From contig DATCIJ010000028.1 of the NCBI GenBank assembly GCA_036507855.1, positions 31,048 to 95,047 on the forward strand: a DNA stretch of 64,000 nt, given 5' to 3'. The DNA is from JABWBJ01 sp036507855 (GTDB taxonomy: Bacteria > Gemmatimonadota > Gemmatimonadetes > Gemmatimonadales > Gemmatimonadaceae). How positions within the stretch are numbered: the stretch's first letter is position 1; the number at the start of each line of letters is the position of its first letter. This document shows, in pieces, positions 1 through 7,797 of the stretch. The notes beneath the pieces are model-generated. The model did not search any database and was not told the origin of the DNA. It worked only from the letters and a program-made list of their open reading frames with translations. Made by a program: the position numbers and the translations under genes.

Positions 1-2
1 CC

Positions 3-590
3 ATCGCCAGGTTGAAGCTCCGCGCCAATGTCGTTGGCGTATTCGGCGCCACGACGAACATGCCGTCCGGCACCGCGGTCAAGCCCGGCGACGTCGTGAA
101 GGCCTCGAACGGCAAGAGCATCGAGATCATCAACACCGACGCCGAAGGGCGCCTGGTGCTGGCGGATGTCCTGGCCTGGGTGAAGCGCTATGACCCGGCG
201 GCCGTCATCGACGCGGCCACATTGACCGGTGCGTGCGTCGTTGCCCTTGGAAACAACGCCGTCGGCGCGTTAGGCAACGACGACCGGATGATGCGCGAGG
301 TGCTGGGCGTTGCCGCGACGGCGGGCGAGCCGGCTTGGCAGCTCCCCCTGTGGGACGAGTACAAGGAGTTGATCAAGTCCGACGTGGCCGATCTCAAGAA
401 CACCGGTGGCCGGGCGGCCGGCACGATCACCGCGGCGCTGTTCCTGAAGGAATTCGCCGATTACCCCTGGGTTCACCTCGATATCGCGGGGACGGCCTAT
501 TCGGAAACCGACCTTGTGATGATCCCGCGCGGACCAACGGGCGTACCCATGGGTACCTTCGTCCAGTTTGTTCGCGGGAGGACGCGCTGA
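3..590 (+). CDS. pepA: Leucyl aminopeptidase (M17 family), 5'-truncated by the window edge
   Basis: This is the C-terminal catalytic part of a cytosolic M17 aminopeptidase, which releases N-terminal residues from peptides using two divalent metal ions. The reading frame is open from base 3, so the true start lies before the window; about 195 codons are visible. The family signature NTDAEGRL is present near residue 46, and MPSG and the following PGD segment are also typical. The N-terminal domain cannot be seen. It ends in TGA at 588-590, which overlaps the likely CTG start of the next gene, suggesting translational coupling. The family call is secure; substrate preference is not visible. Confidence 0.93.
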   Translation: MARLKLRANVVGVFGATTNMPSGTAVKPGDVVKASNGKSIEIINTDAEGRLVLADVLAWVKRYDPAAVIDAATLTGACVVALGNNAVGALGNDDRMMREVLGVAATAGEPAWQLPLWDEYKELIKSDVADLKNTGGRAAGTITAALFLKEFADYPWVHLDIAGTAYSETDLVMIPRGPTGVPMGTFVQFVRGRTR

Positions 591-2485
591 CGCGTTTGGT
601 TCCATGGTGGGGGCTCGCGGTGGCATTGGCCGCCATCGTCGTTACGGCACCCGGAGCGGCTGCGCAGGATACGGTAGTCCGACGGGACACCACGGCCGAC
701 ACGACAGCGGCGCGACGCGATTCCCTCGCCAGAGTTGAAGCGGAGCGGTTGCGGCTGGCCAGGCTGCGAGCCCTGGCCGCCGACACCATCAAGGCGCCGA
801 TTGCGAGGGCAGAGGTGCCGCCGTCGCTCGCCATCGGGGAAGCGGTCGCGTTCGACCGGAACAGACTCTACGCCTCGGGCGCGCTCACGTTAGGGGAGCT
901 CATCGATCGCATTCCGGGCGTCACGTCATTCCGCGCCGGGTGGATCTCGGCGCCGGAGATGGCCGCCCTCAATGGTCGTTTCGGCCGCGTGCGGATATTC
1001 GTCGACGGCATCGAAATCGACGCGCTCAACTCCCGCCTGGGCGGACAGCACGACCTCTCGCAGATCGACCTGTGGCATCTGGAGGATGCGACGATCGAGA
1101 CCGCCGCCGACGAAGTCCGAGTCCACCTGCGGACCTGGCGGGTCACCAACACGACGCCGGTAACGCGCATAGACATCCACACCGGCGACCTGCAGACCAA
1201 CTCCTATCGCGGGTTCTACGGCCGCCGTTTTCCCGGTGGACAAGTGGTGCAACTCGCCGGCAACCATTACGCAACGACCGACCGGCGCACGAATGAAGCG
1301 GGCGATCAGACGTCGTTATGGGGTCGCGTCGGGATCGCGCGGAACAAGTGGAGCGTGGATGCGTCCCTGCTTCGGTCGGGACGGAAGTTCACCGAGCGAC
1401 TCTTCGACGACACGCCCAGCGCCGGCGCCGACACATTGCCGACACTGGACGGTGTGTCGACCATCGCGATTGGCAGGGTGGCCTGGGGCGACCCGATGAG
1501 CGGACCCTGGTTCCAGGCCCTCGCGTCCGCTCAATCGTTCTCGATCAGGAATCCGTTGCTCACCATCGTCGACTCCGTGGAAGGTCCGGGTGGCGGTGGT
1601 CCTGGCGGCTCTCCTGAGGAACCCGATACGCTCGAGGTACCTAACGACACCACGCAATCACGGCCGCAGTTCGTGCTCAGCGGAGGTCTCAGCAGGGGAC
1701 CGGTGCGGCTTTCTGCCCTGGGGAGACTTCGTCGCTGGCGCGGCGAGACCAGTCTCGCGCCCGCCGTACGCGTCGGCTACGAGTCGGGAGGACTGATGCT
1801 CTCGCTGCTTGGGGAGCGCTCGCCGCTCGACAGCGTGCAGCGGCTCGAAGGGGGAGCGCATGTGAACTTCGGCGGACGGTTCGCCGTGAGTGGCAGCGTG
1901 AGCCGGTTCATGCCAATCGAGGGCGCTGACGCGCCAACCAGTCTTGCCATTCGCGCCGAAGTCGGCATGAGGGCGGGGCGCATCTGGCTGACCGGTGGGG
2001 CGATTCGTCGCGACACCAGCTTCCTTCCTGCCGCCATCGCCTTCGACACGACCTTCGGCTCGGGCGTGCAGGGGGCCTCCAACGGATTGTTCGCCACGAT
2101 GCGGGGGAAGTTCTACCGCGACATCGGACTGGACGTCTCGGCTACCCGCTACGAGGCAGCGGGGATCTATCGACCGCAGTATGAAACGCGTTCGCGGTTG
2201 TTCCTGGACTCGGACATGCGCGCGAAGTTCCCGAGCGGGAACCTCAACATCCTCCTGGCGGTCACCCACGACTATCGGACTCAAGCGCTGTTCCCGACCG
2301 CCGACGGCTTCGTGGAATCGTCGCAGTACCGAACCTGGAGTGCGGAATTGGAGATCAGGCTTCTCACTGCGACCATTTCGTTCCAGTACCGCAACTTCCT
2401 TGGCGCGGAATACCAGCAGGTTCCGGGCTTCACCATGCCGAGCATAACGTCGGTCTACGGGATTCGCTGGAGCTTCATCAATTGA
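587..2485 (+). CDS. Outer-membrane plug/beta-barrel protein (TonB-receptor-like)
   Basis: A predicted exported outer-membrane protein of 632 aa. Residues 1-26 form a signal peptide: MTR, a hydrophobic stretch, then a cut after AAA before QD. A short alanine/arginine-rich linker follows. Residues about 80-190 resemble a TonB-dependent-receptor plug, with a LGELIDRIPGV segment and a FVDGIEI segment. The remainder is rich in alternating aromatic and polar residues and ends in YGIRWSFIN, as barrel proteins do. The start is unusual: the frame has no ATG here, and CTG at 587 overlaps the preceding stop as CTGA and sits about 6 nt after a GGGAGG. TTG at 596 is the alternative but loses the positive charge of the signal peptide. 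Substrate unknown. Confidence 0.72.
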   Translation: MTRLVPWWGLAVALAAIVVTAPGAAAQDTVVRRDTTADTTAARRDSLARVEAERLRLARLRALAADTIKAPIARAEVPPSLAIGEAVAFDRNRLYASGALTLGELIDRIPGVTSFRAGWISAPEMAALNGRFGRVRIFVDGIEIDALNSRLGGQHDLSQIDLWHLEDATIETAADEVRVHLRTWRVTNTTPVTRIDIHTGDLQTNSYRGFYGRRFPGGQVVQLAGNHYATTDRRTNEAGDQTSLWGRVGIARNKWSVDASLLRSGRKFTERLFDDTPSAGADTLPTLDGVSTIAIGRVAWGDPMSGPWFQALASAQSFSIRNPLLTIVDSVEGPGGGGPGGSPEEPDTLEVPNDTTQSRPQFVLSGGLSRGPVRLSALGRLRRWRGETSLAPAVRVGYESGGLMLSLLGERSPLDSVQRLEGGAHVNFGGRFAVSGSVSRFMPIEGADAPTSLAIRAEVGMRAGRIWLTGGAIRRDTSFLPAAIAFDTTFGSGVQGASNGLFATMRGKFYRDIGLDVSATRYEAAGIYRPQYETRSRLFLDSDMRAKFPSGNLNILLAVTHDYRTQALFPTADGFVESSQYRTWSAELEIRLLTATISFQYRNFLGAEYQQVPGFTMPSITSVYGIRWSFIN

Positions 2486-2510
2486 CAAGGTCGTTGTGGC
2501 ACCGTAACTT
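2482..2510 (+). promoter_or_regulatory. Candidate sigma-70-type promoter for yicC-gmk-rpoZ
   Basis: TTGACA at 2482-2487, a 17-bp spacer, and TAACTT at 2505-2510. The -35 box overlaps the stop codon of the preceding gene. Transcription would begin about 5 nt before the yicC ATG, so the message would be nearly leaderless. The same box pair recurs before HU, mdh and DUF177. Confidence 0.55.
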
Positions 2511-2522
2511 AGGCAGCTTCAT

Positions 2523-3395
2523 ATGATACGAAGCATGACGGGTTTCGGCGCCGCGGAAGGGACCGTCGGGTCCGCCCGCGTCACGGTCGAGTTGCGGTCA
2601 GTCAACCACCGGTTCTTCAACGCCACGATCAAGCTTCCCGCGGAGCTATCGCGGTGGGAAGGCGAGGTCCGGGAGGCACTCCGCAAGCGGCTCTCTCGTG
2701 GACACATCACGTTGTCCGCCCGTGTCGATCGCGGTGTCGCAGGACCACCGTTGATCGACGAGGAGCGATTCGGCGCCTACGTCGGCCTGTTGCGGAGCCT
2801 CAAGGACCGGTTCGGGTTGGCAGGGGATGTCGATGTGGCAACAGTGCTTCGCATGCCGGACGTGATGTCGTCCGTCAGCGAGGGGTCTGAAGGAGAGGCA
2901 TCCGCCTTTCTGCAACTCGTCGACGACGCCGCCGTCAGCCTCGCGGACTCACGACGGCAGGAAGGGGAGCGGCTCGGGACCTATCTCATCGAACGACTCA
3001 CGATCGTTGAAGACGCGCTGTCGCGAATCGGCGAGCGCGCTCCGCAGCGCCTGTTGGAGCAACGCGCCAAGGCCCGCGAATCGATCCGTCAGCTTGCCAA
3101 CGGCGTGCAGGTCGACGAGCAGCGCCTGGCGATGGAGATCGCGATTCAGGCCGATCGGCTCGATGTCCAGGAGGAACTGTCTCGCTTCGGCTCGCATCTC
3201 ACCGCGTTCCGGCGTTCGGTCTCAGACGGTGCCGATGAGCCTGTGGGGAAGCGCCTCGGGTTCCTGCTGCAGGAAATGCTCAGGGAGGCGAATACCACCG
3301 GGAGCAAGGCCTATGACTCATCCATCCTCGCCGACGTCGTGACCGTCAAGGAAGAACTGGAACGGATCCGCGAGCAGGTGGAGAATCTCGAATGA
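2523..3395 (+). CDS. yicC: YicC/YloC family endoribonuclease
   Basis: A 290-aa YicC family protein. Family members are reported to be stress-induced endoribonucleases acting on RNA in the cytoplasm. The N-terminus has the family hallmark MIRSMTGFG. The C-terminal DUF1732 region is intact and contains EANTTGSKA and the terminal VKEELERIREQVENLE helix. Length matches the family (about 290 aa). It overlaps gmk by 4 bp (ATGA). The yicC-gmk-rpoZ order is widely conserved in bacteria, which supports all three calls. The start at 2523 is fixed by the conserved N-terminus. Confidence 0.93.
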   Translation: MIRSMTGFGAAEGTVGSARVTVELRSVNHRFFNATIKLPAELSRWEGEVREALRKRLSRGHITLSARVDRGVAGPPLIDEERFGAYVGLLRSLKDRFGLAGDVDVATVLRMPDVMSSVSEGSEGEASAFLQLVDDAAVSLADSRRQEGERLGTYLIERLTIVEDALSRIGERAPQRLLEQRAKARESIRQLANGVQVDEQRLAMEIAIQADRLDVQEELSRFGSHLTAFRRSVSDGADEPVGKRLGFLLQEMLREANTTGSKAYDSSILADVVTVKEELERIREQVENLE

Positions 3396-4039
3396 ATCCG
3401 TTTCCGCTCATCATCTCGTCGCCCTCGGGGGGCGGAAAGACCACCATTTCGCGGTTGCTCCTGGAGCGTCGCAAAGATGTGGGCTACTCCGTTTCCGCCA
3501 CGACACGCCCACCGCGAGGCAACGAAGTCCACACTCGCGACTATTTCTTCGTGTCCAGACCGGAATTCGTTGCCATGCGCGAGCGTGGTGAGTTCGCGGA
3601 ATCCGCCGAAGTCCACGGAAATCTGTACGGCACGTTGCGCAGCCAGGTTGACCACGTCCTTGGCCTGGAACGTCATGTCATCATGGACATTGACGTCCAG
3701 GGAGCGCGTCAGTTCAGAGCCGCCTATCCCGAGTCCGTGCTGGTCTTTCTGCTGCCCCCCAGCGCTGAGGCCCTGATGCAGCGTCTGACGGGCAGGCAAA
3801 CGGAGTCGGGGGACGGTTTCCGGACTCGCGTGCGGGCGGCGCGCGAGGAACTCCGCGCGGCTGTATCTTACCAGTACGCTGTTGTGAACGACGACCTCGA
3901 ATCCGCCTATCGGGTGGTGTCGTCCATCATCGACGCCGAGGCCGTGCGGCACGCGCGGCAGCCCCAGTTGACCGCCCGTGTCACCGCGCTGGTTGAGGAA
4001 CTCGACCGGCACCTAGTTCAACTTTCTACGCCAGCCTGA
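3392..4039 (+). CDS. gmk: Guanylate kinase
   Basis: Guanylate kinase of 215 aa converts GMP and ATP to GDP and ADP in nucleotide synthesis and (p)ppGpp metabolism. The P-loop SPSGGGKTT spans residues 10-18. It is followed by the GMP-binding segment with STTRPPR-like SATTRPPRGNE and the DYFF motif, then the VIMDIDVQGA Walker-B-like strand. Length is normal for the family. The ATG overlaps the yicC stop (ATGA), and rpoZ begins 6 nt downstream. All expected motifs are in place, so the call is firm. Confidence 0.96.
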   Translation: MNPFPLIISSPSGGGKTTISRLLLERRKDVGYSVSATTRPPRGNEVHTRDYFFVSRPEFVAMRERGEFAESAEVHGNLYGTLRSQVDHVLGLERHVIMDIDVQGARQFRAAYPESVLVFLLPPSAEALMQRLTGRQTESGDGFRTRVRAAREELRAAVSYQYAVVNDDLESAYRVVSSIIDAEAVRHARQPQLTARVTALVEELDRHLVQLSTPA

Positions 4040-4044
4040 ACTCC

Positions 4045-4254
4045 ATGCGAGTATTTACACCGGACGAAATCAAGGATCGTGCCGCCAACAAGTACCTCGG
4101 CGTGCTCGTTGCCGCCAAGCAGGCGCGGATGCTCAACGAGTTTCCGCGTGAGCGGACGTCCAGGGAGAAGAAGCTGACCACGCGGTCACTCGAGGAACTG
4201 TCCGAAGGACAGATCGAGTATCGCGTGGTGGCACGCAAACGCGGCGAGGAGTAG
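4045..4254 (+). CDS. rpoZ: RNA polymerase omega subunit
   Basis: A 69-aa omega subunit, which helps assemble and stabilise the beta' subunit of RNA polymerase. The DEIKDRAANKYLGVLVAAKQAR stretch near residues 7-28 is the conserved omega core, followed by the RKLTTRSLEEL-type region, here KKLTTRSLEELSEGQIEY. It is shorter than the E. coli protein (91 aa) but similar to omegas of other phyla. Position directly after gmk and before coaBC is the classic arrangement. The end of the gene, GAGGAG before TAG, serves as a ribosome-binding site for coaBC. Confidence 0.92.
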   Translation: MRVFTPDEIKDRAANKYLGVLVAAKQARMLNEFPRERTSREKKLTTRSLEELSEGQIEYRVVARKRGEE

Positions 4255-4258
4255 TCCC

Positions 4259-5464
4259 GTCAGGCCATTCGCCGGCCGCCGCGTCCTTCTGGGTGTCACC
4301 GGAGGGATCGCCAGCTACAAGTCGGTGTGGCTGGCGCGGCTGCTCACGCAGGCGACGGCGGAAGTCGATGTCGTCCTGACGCGGTCGGCCCCGGAATTTG
4401 TCGGTGCGGTAACCTTCGAGGCCCTCACGGGTCGGCCAGTCCACACGGCACTCGTGCAAACGGGCCACGCGCTCGACCATCTCCACCTTGCCAGGTCCGC
4501 CGAGCTCGTCGTCGTGGCGCCTGCCACTGCCGACTTCATGGCGCGCGCCGCCACCGGTCGCGCCAACGACCTGCTCAGCGCCTGTCTTCTGGCGACCACG
4601 GCACCGGTGTTGTTCGTGCCGGCGATGAACGATCGCATGTGGGCGCACGGACAAACGCAGCGCAACGTCGCGCACCTGCGCGAACTCGGATATCACGTGC
4701 TCGACCCCGACGTGGGTGAACTCGCGGTCGGCGAGGGCTCCGGCCCGGGGCGAATGCCCGAACCCGAGGCGATTCTGGCGCACGCGGGCCGCCTGCTGGA
4801 AACGACGGATTCGCTGCGGGGAAAGCGAGTGGTTGTTTCCGCCGGCCCTACACGCGAAGCGCTCGATCCGGTGCGATTTCTCTCGAATCGCAGTAGCGGC
4901 AAGATGGGCGTTGCCATCGCTGCTTCCGCGTGGCGCCGCGGGGCCGACGTCGTGCTCATCGCCGGTCCGCTGTCCATCGACGCACCGATCGGCCCTCGCC
5001 TGGTTACGGTTGAGACCACCGAGGAAATGCTCGAGGCGGTGCGTGCGGAGATTACCGCTGCCGACGTGCTGGTGATGGCGGCCGCTCCCGCCGACTTCCG
5101 CGCCAGCACGGTCGCCGCATCGAAAGTGAAGAAGACGAAGGCACCGAAGGCCCTCGCGCTCGAATCAGCACCGGACATTCTTCGCGAGACAATCTCGTCC
5201 CGGAGGCCCGGGTTGATCGCCGTGGGATTCGCGCTGGAGACGGACGAGGTCCTGGAGAATGCTGCCGCCAAACTCGAATCCAAGTGCCTCGACCTTATCG
5301 TCACGAACGATGCTCGCGAACCAGGCGCCGGGTTCTCGGTGGACACCAATCGCGTGACCATGCTCGCGCGTGACGGCACACGAACGGACGTGCCGTTGCT
5401 TCCCAAGACCGAGGTCGCCGACGCGATCCTCGATCGCATCGCGGAGCTCATCGATGGACGCTAG
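4259..5464 (+). CDS. coaBC: Bifunctional CoaBC: phosphopantothenoylcysteine decarboxylase / synthetase
   Basis: About 401 aa, catalysing two steps of coenzyme A synthesis. The flavin-binding CoaC half begins with RRVLLGVTGGIASYK, has the active-site region GHALDHLHLA and the PAMNDRMW motif near residue 121. The CoaB half begins near residue 186, with SAGPTREALDP, NRSSGKMG and the VMAAAPADFR segment. The start is a problem. The frame has no ATG, GTG or TTG between a stop at 4175 and GTG at 4325, yet starting at 4325 would delete the conserved flavin-binding strand. GTC at 4259 lies 7 nt after GAGGAG and gives the expected N-terminus, so I place it there as a non-canonical or miscalled start. 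It overlaps udg by 11 bp. Confidence 0.9.
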   Translation, partial: VRPFAGRRVLLGVTGGIASYKSVWLARLLTQATAEVDVVLTRSAPEFVGAVTFEALTGRPVHTALVQTGHALDHLHLARSAELVVVAPATADFMARAATGRANDLLSACLLATTAPVLFVPAMNDRMWAHGQTQRNVAHLRELGYHVLDPDVGELAVGEGSGPGRMPEPEAILAHAGRLLETTDSLRGKRVVVSAGPTREALDPVRFLSNRSSGKMGVAIAASAWRRGADVVLIAGPLSIDAPIGPRLVTVETTEEMLEAVRAEITAADVLVMAAAPADFRASTVAASKVKKTKAPKALALESAPDILRETISSRRPGLIAVGFALETDEVLENAAAKLESKCLDLIVTNDAREPGAGFSVDTNRVTMLARDGTRTDVPLLPKTEVADAILDRIAELIDGR

Positions 5465-6419
5465 GGACCGGCTTCGCCGCTTCCTCGAGCAGCGGCGCGA
5501 GGCTGGTGAGACGGAGCTGGTCTTTGACCAGCTGAGCGTCGACGAGGCGATGCGATTACTCGGGGCTGCGCCCGTCGAGGAAACAGGAAACAGGAAACAG
5601 GAAGCAGGCAAGGAACGAAGCGCTGTTTCCGAAGCGCAGACACCGCCTCCCGCGTCGGGAGCGTCGGAGGATTGGCGCGCGGTGCTGAAGGACGCCGGCG
5701 GCGCGCCAACTGAAAAGGACTCTCGCTACTCTATGCCGGCACCGTCCGCCACGCCGACGACTGGTGACACGCACGCAACGATGCCGCTCGAACTCGTGCC
5801 GCAAGGGATCATCATCGGGGGTGCTGGACGAGAGTTGTTTGGCGGCACCACATCGCCCTACGCAACGCTCGAGGAACTTTCCACAGCGGTTTCAACGTGC
5901 ACACTTTGTCCGTTGTATCGCGAGGCGAAGAATCCCGTGCCGGGTGAAGGAAACCCCAACGCCGATTTCATGTGCGTTGGTGAAGCACCGGGCGCGACAG
6001 AAGACGAACTCGGTCGACCTTTCGTCGGTCAAGCCGGCCAGCTACTGGACAAAATCCTCGGCGCAATCAAGCTCTCGCGCAACGACGTTTACATCTGCAA
6101 TGTTCTCAAGCACCGACCACCCGGTAATCGCAATCCGATGCCGGACGAGGTGCAAGCCTGTAGTCCATACTTGTTGCGGCAGATCGAGCTGATCCGGCCA
6201 CGAGTGATCGTTGCGTTCGGGACCTTCGCGGCCCAGACGCTCCTGAACACGCGAGAAGGCATCGGCAAGCTCCGCGGCAAGATTCACCGATACTACGGCG
6301 TGCCGCTGGTAGTGACCTACCATCCGGCCGCCCTGCTCAGGAATCCGGCCTGGAAGCGGCCGACGTGGGACGATGTCCAGCTTGCTCGAAGACTCCTCGA
6401 TCGCACCAACAGTAGCTGA
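5454..6419 (+). CDS. udg: Type-4 (family 4) uracil-DNA glycosylase with long N-terminal extension
   Basis: A DNA-repair glycosylase of 321 aa that removes uracil from DNA. The catalytic core occupies roughly residues 135-321. It has the first two Fe-S cysteines in CTLCP (C149, C152), motif A GEAPGATEDELGRPFVG near 176, and motif B TYHPAALLRNP near the C-terminus. Family members usually run about 200-230 aa, so the first 120 or so residues are an extra low-complexity extension. Part of it is encoded by a 7-bp tandem repeat at 5579-5606. The ATG at 5454 overlaps the end of coaBC; an upstream in-frame ATG at 5370 would lie deep inside coaBC and is not preferred. Confidence 0.9.
   Translation: MDARDRLRRFLEQRREAGETELVFDQLSVDEAMRLLGAAPVEETGNRKQEAGKERSAVSEAQTPPPASGASEDWRAVLKDAGGAPTEKDSRYSMPAPSATPTTGDTHATMPLELVPQGIIIGGAGRELFGGTTSPYATLEELSTAVSTCTLCPLYREAKNPVPGEGNPNADFMCVGEAPGATEDELGRPFVGQAGQLLDKILGAIKLSRNDVYICNVLKHRPPGNRNPMPDEVQACSPYLLRQIELIRPRVIVAFGTFAAQTLLNTREGIGKLRGKIHRYYGVPLVVTYHPAALLRNPAWKRPTWDDVQLARRLLDRTNSS
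5579..5606 (+). repeat. Period-7 tandem repeat (GGAAACA x3 + GGAAGCA) inside udg
   Basis: Three exact copies of GGAAACA and one variant GGAAGCA, four units in all, lie in the non-conserved linker of the uracil glycosylase and encode part of the ETGNRKQEAGK stretch. It is one of eight arrays in the window with exactly 7-bp periodicity. Confidence 0.9.
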
Positions 6420-7797
6420 TACGTTTCGCGACCGCCGGCCTCCATGGTCGGAGGACGCTGAACAGGCGGTACTCGGCGCGATGATCATGGACCGCGACGC
6501 GATTCTTCGCGCGTCCGAATTCAGCGACGACACTCTGTTTTATCGTGAGGGCCATCGCCGGATCTTCCGCGCGATCGTGGCGCTCAACGAACGCGGTGTG
6601 GTCGTCGACGTTCTGACGCTGGCTGACGAACTGGCGCTCCGCGGCGAACTCGATGCATCGGGCGGCAAGGAATACCTGTCGCACCTGCTCGATGTGGTCC
6701 CCACCTCCGCCAATGTCGAGTACCACGCGCGGATCGTTCGCGAAAAAGGCCTCATCAGGCGACTGATCGAGACCTCGACCGAGCTGGTGTCGGAGGCGTA
6801 CGACGGACGGCGAACGTCAGCCGAACTGCTCGATCACGCCGAGCAGCGGATCCTGCAGATCAACACCGAGCGCGGCCGCGAAGGGTTCCATCGCATCAAG
6901 GAGCTCCTCTGGCCGGCGATGGAGCGCATCGAAGAACTGGCACGTGGCGGCGGCGCCGTCACCGGCGTGCCGTCCGGTTTCGTCGACCTCGATCGCCTCA
7001 CGCTGGGATTCCAGCCCTCGGAACTGAGCATCGTTGCGGCTCGCCCTTCGATGGGAAAGACCGCCTTCATCCTCAACGTCGCGCAGAATGCCGCCATCCA
7101 GGCGCAGGTGCCGGTGGCTGTGTTCTCGCTCGAAATGGCCAAGGAGCAGCTCGTCGCCCGCATGCTCGCCGCCGAGGGCTACATCGATGCGCAGCGCCTT
7201 CGAAACGGGCGACTGTCGCCTGACGACTTCTCACGCCTGGCAAAGGCGACAGGAATCCTGAGTTCGGCCCCGATCTGGATTGACGACAGCCCCGGGTTGA
7301 CGGCGCTGGATATTCGTTCGCGGGCGCGACGACTGCAGGTCGAGAACAAGGTCGGCCTCGTGATCATCGATTATCTCCAGCTGATCGCCGGTCCGCCCGA
7401 TTCCGAGAACCGCCAGCAGGAGATCAGCTACATCTCGCGATCACTGAAGACGCTGGCCAGGGAACTGCGAATCCCCGTCGTGGCGTTGTCGCAGCTCTCG
7501 CGCGCGCCTGAACAGCGATCGGGTGATAACCGGCGTCCACAGCTCTCTGACCTGCGCGAGTCGGGCGCCATCGAACAGGACGCCGACGTGGTCATGTTCC
7601 TCTTCCGGCCGGAGTACTACGAAGGCACGACCGACGAGCGTGGAGAACCACGGCGGCTGGCGGACGGCACGCCCCTCGAAGGATTGGCGGAGTTGATCAT
7701 CGGCAAGCAGCGGAACGGTCCGACGGACACCATTCGACTCCACTTCCACAAGCAGTACACCCGATTCGACAATTACACGCAGCGGCAAGCGTCGTGA
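6373..7797 (+). CDS. dnaB: Replicative DNA helicase DnaB
   Basis: A 474-aa hexameric helicase that unwinds DNA at the replication fork. The N-terminal DnaB domain (about residues 20-125) contains PPWSEDAEQAVLGAMIMD. The RecA-like C-terminal domain has Walker A ARPSMGKTAF near residue 223, then VAVFSLEMAKEQL, the Walker B strand LVIIDYLQLI and VVALSQLSRAPE. No intein is present. The ATG at 6373 lies 47 bp inside the end of udg. The gene ends in GTGA shared with radA. Length is normal. Confidence 0.97.
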   Translation: MSSLLEDSSIAPTVADTFRDRRPPWSEDAEQAVLGAMIMDRDAILRASEFSDDTLFYREGHRRIFRAIVALNERGVVVDVLTLADELALRGELDASGGKEYLSHLLDVVPTSANVEYHARIVREKGLIRRLIETSTELVSEAYDGRRTSAELLDHAEQRILQINTERGREGFHRIKELLWPAMERIEELARGGGAVTGVPSGFVDLDRLTLGFQPSELSIVAARPSMGKTAFILNVAQNAAIQAQVPVAVFSLEMAKEQLVARMLAAEGYIDAQRLRNGRLSPDDFSRLAKATGILSSAPIWIDDSPGLTALDIRSRARRLQVENKVGLVIIDYLQLIAGPPDSENRQQEISYISRSLKTLARELRIPVVALSQLSRAPEQRSGDNRRPQLSDLRESGAIEQDADVVMFLFRPEYYEGTTDERGEPRRLADGTPLEGLAELIIGKQRNGPTDTIRLHFHKQYTRFDNYTQRQAS

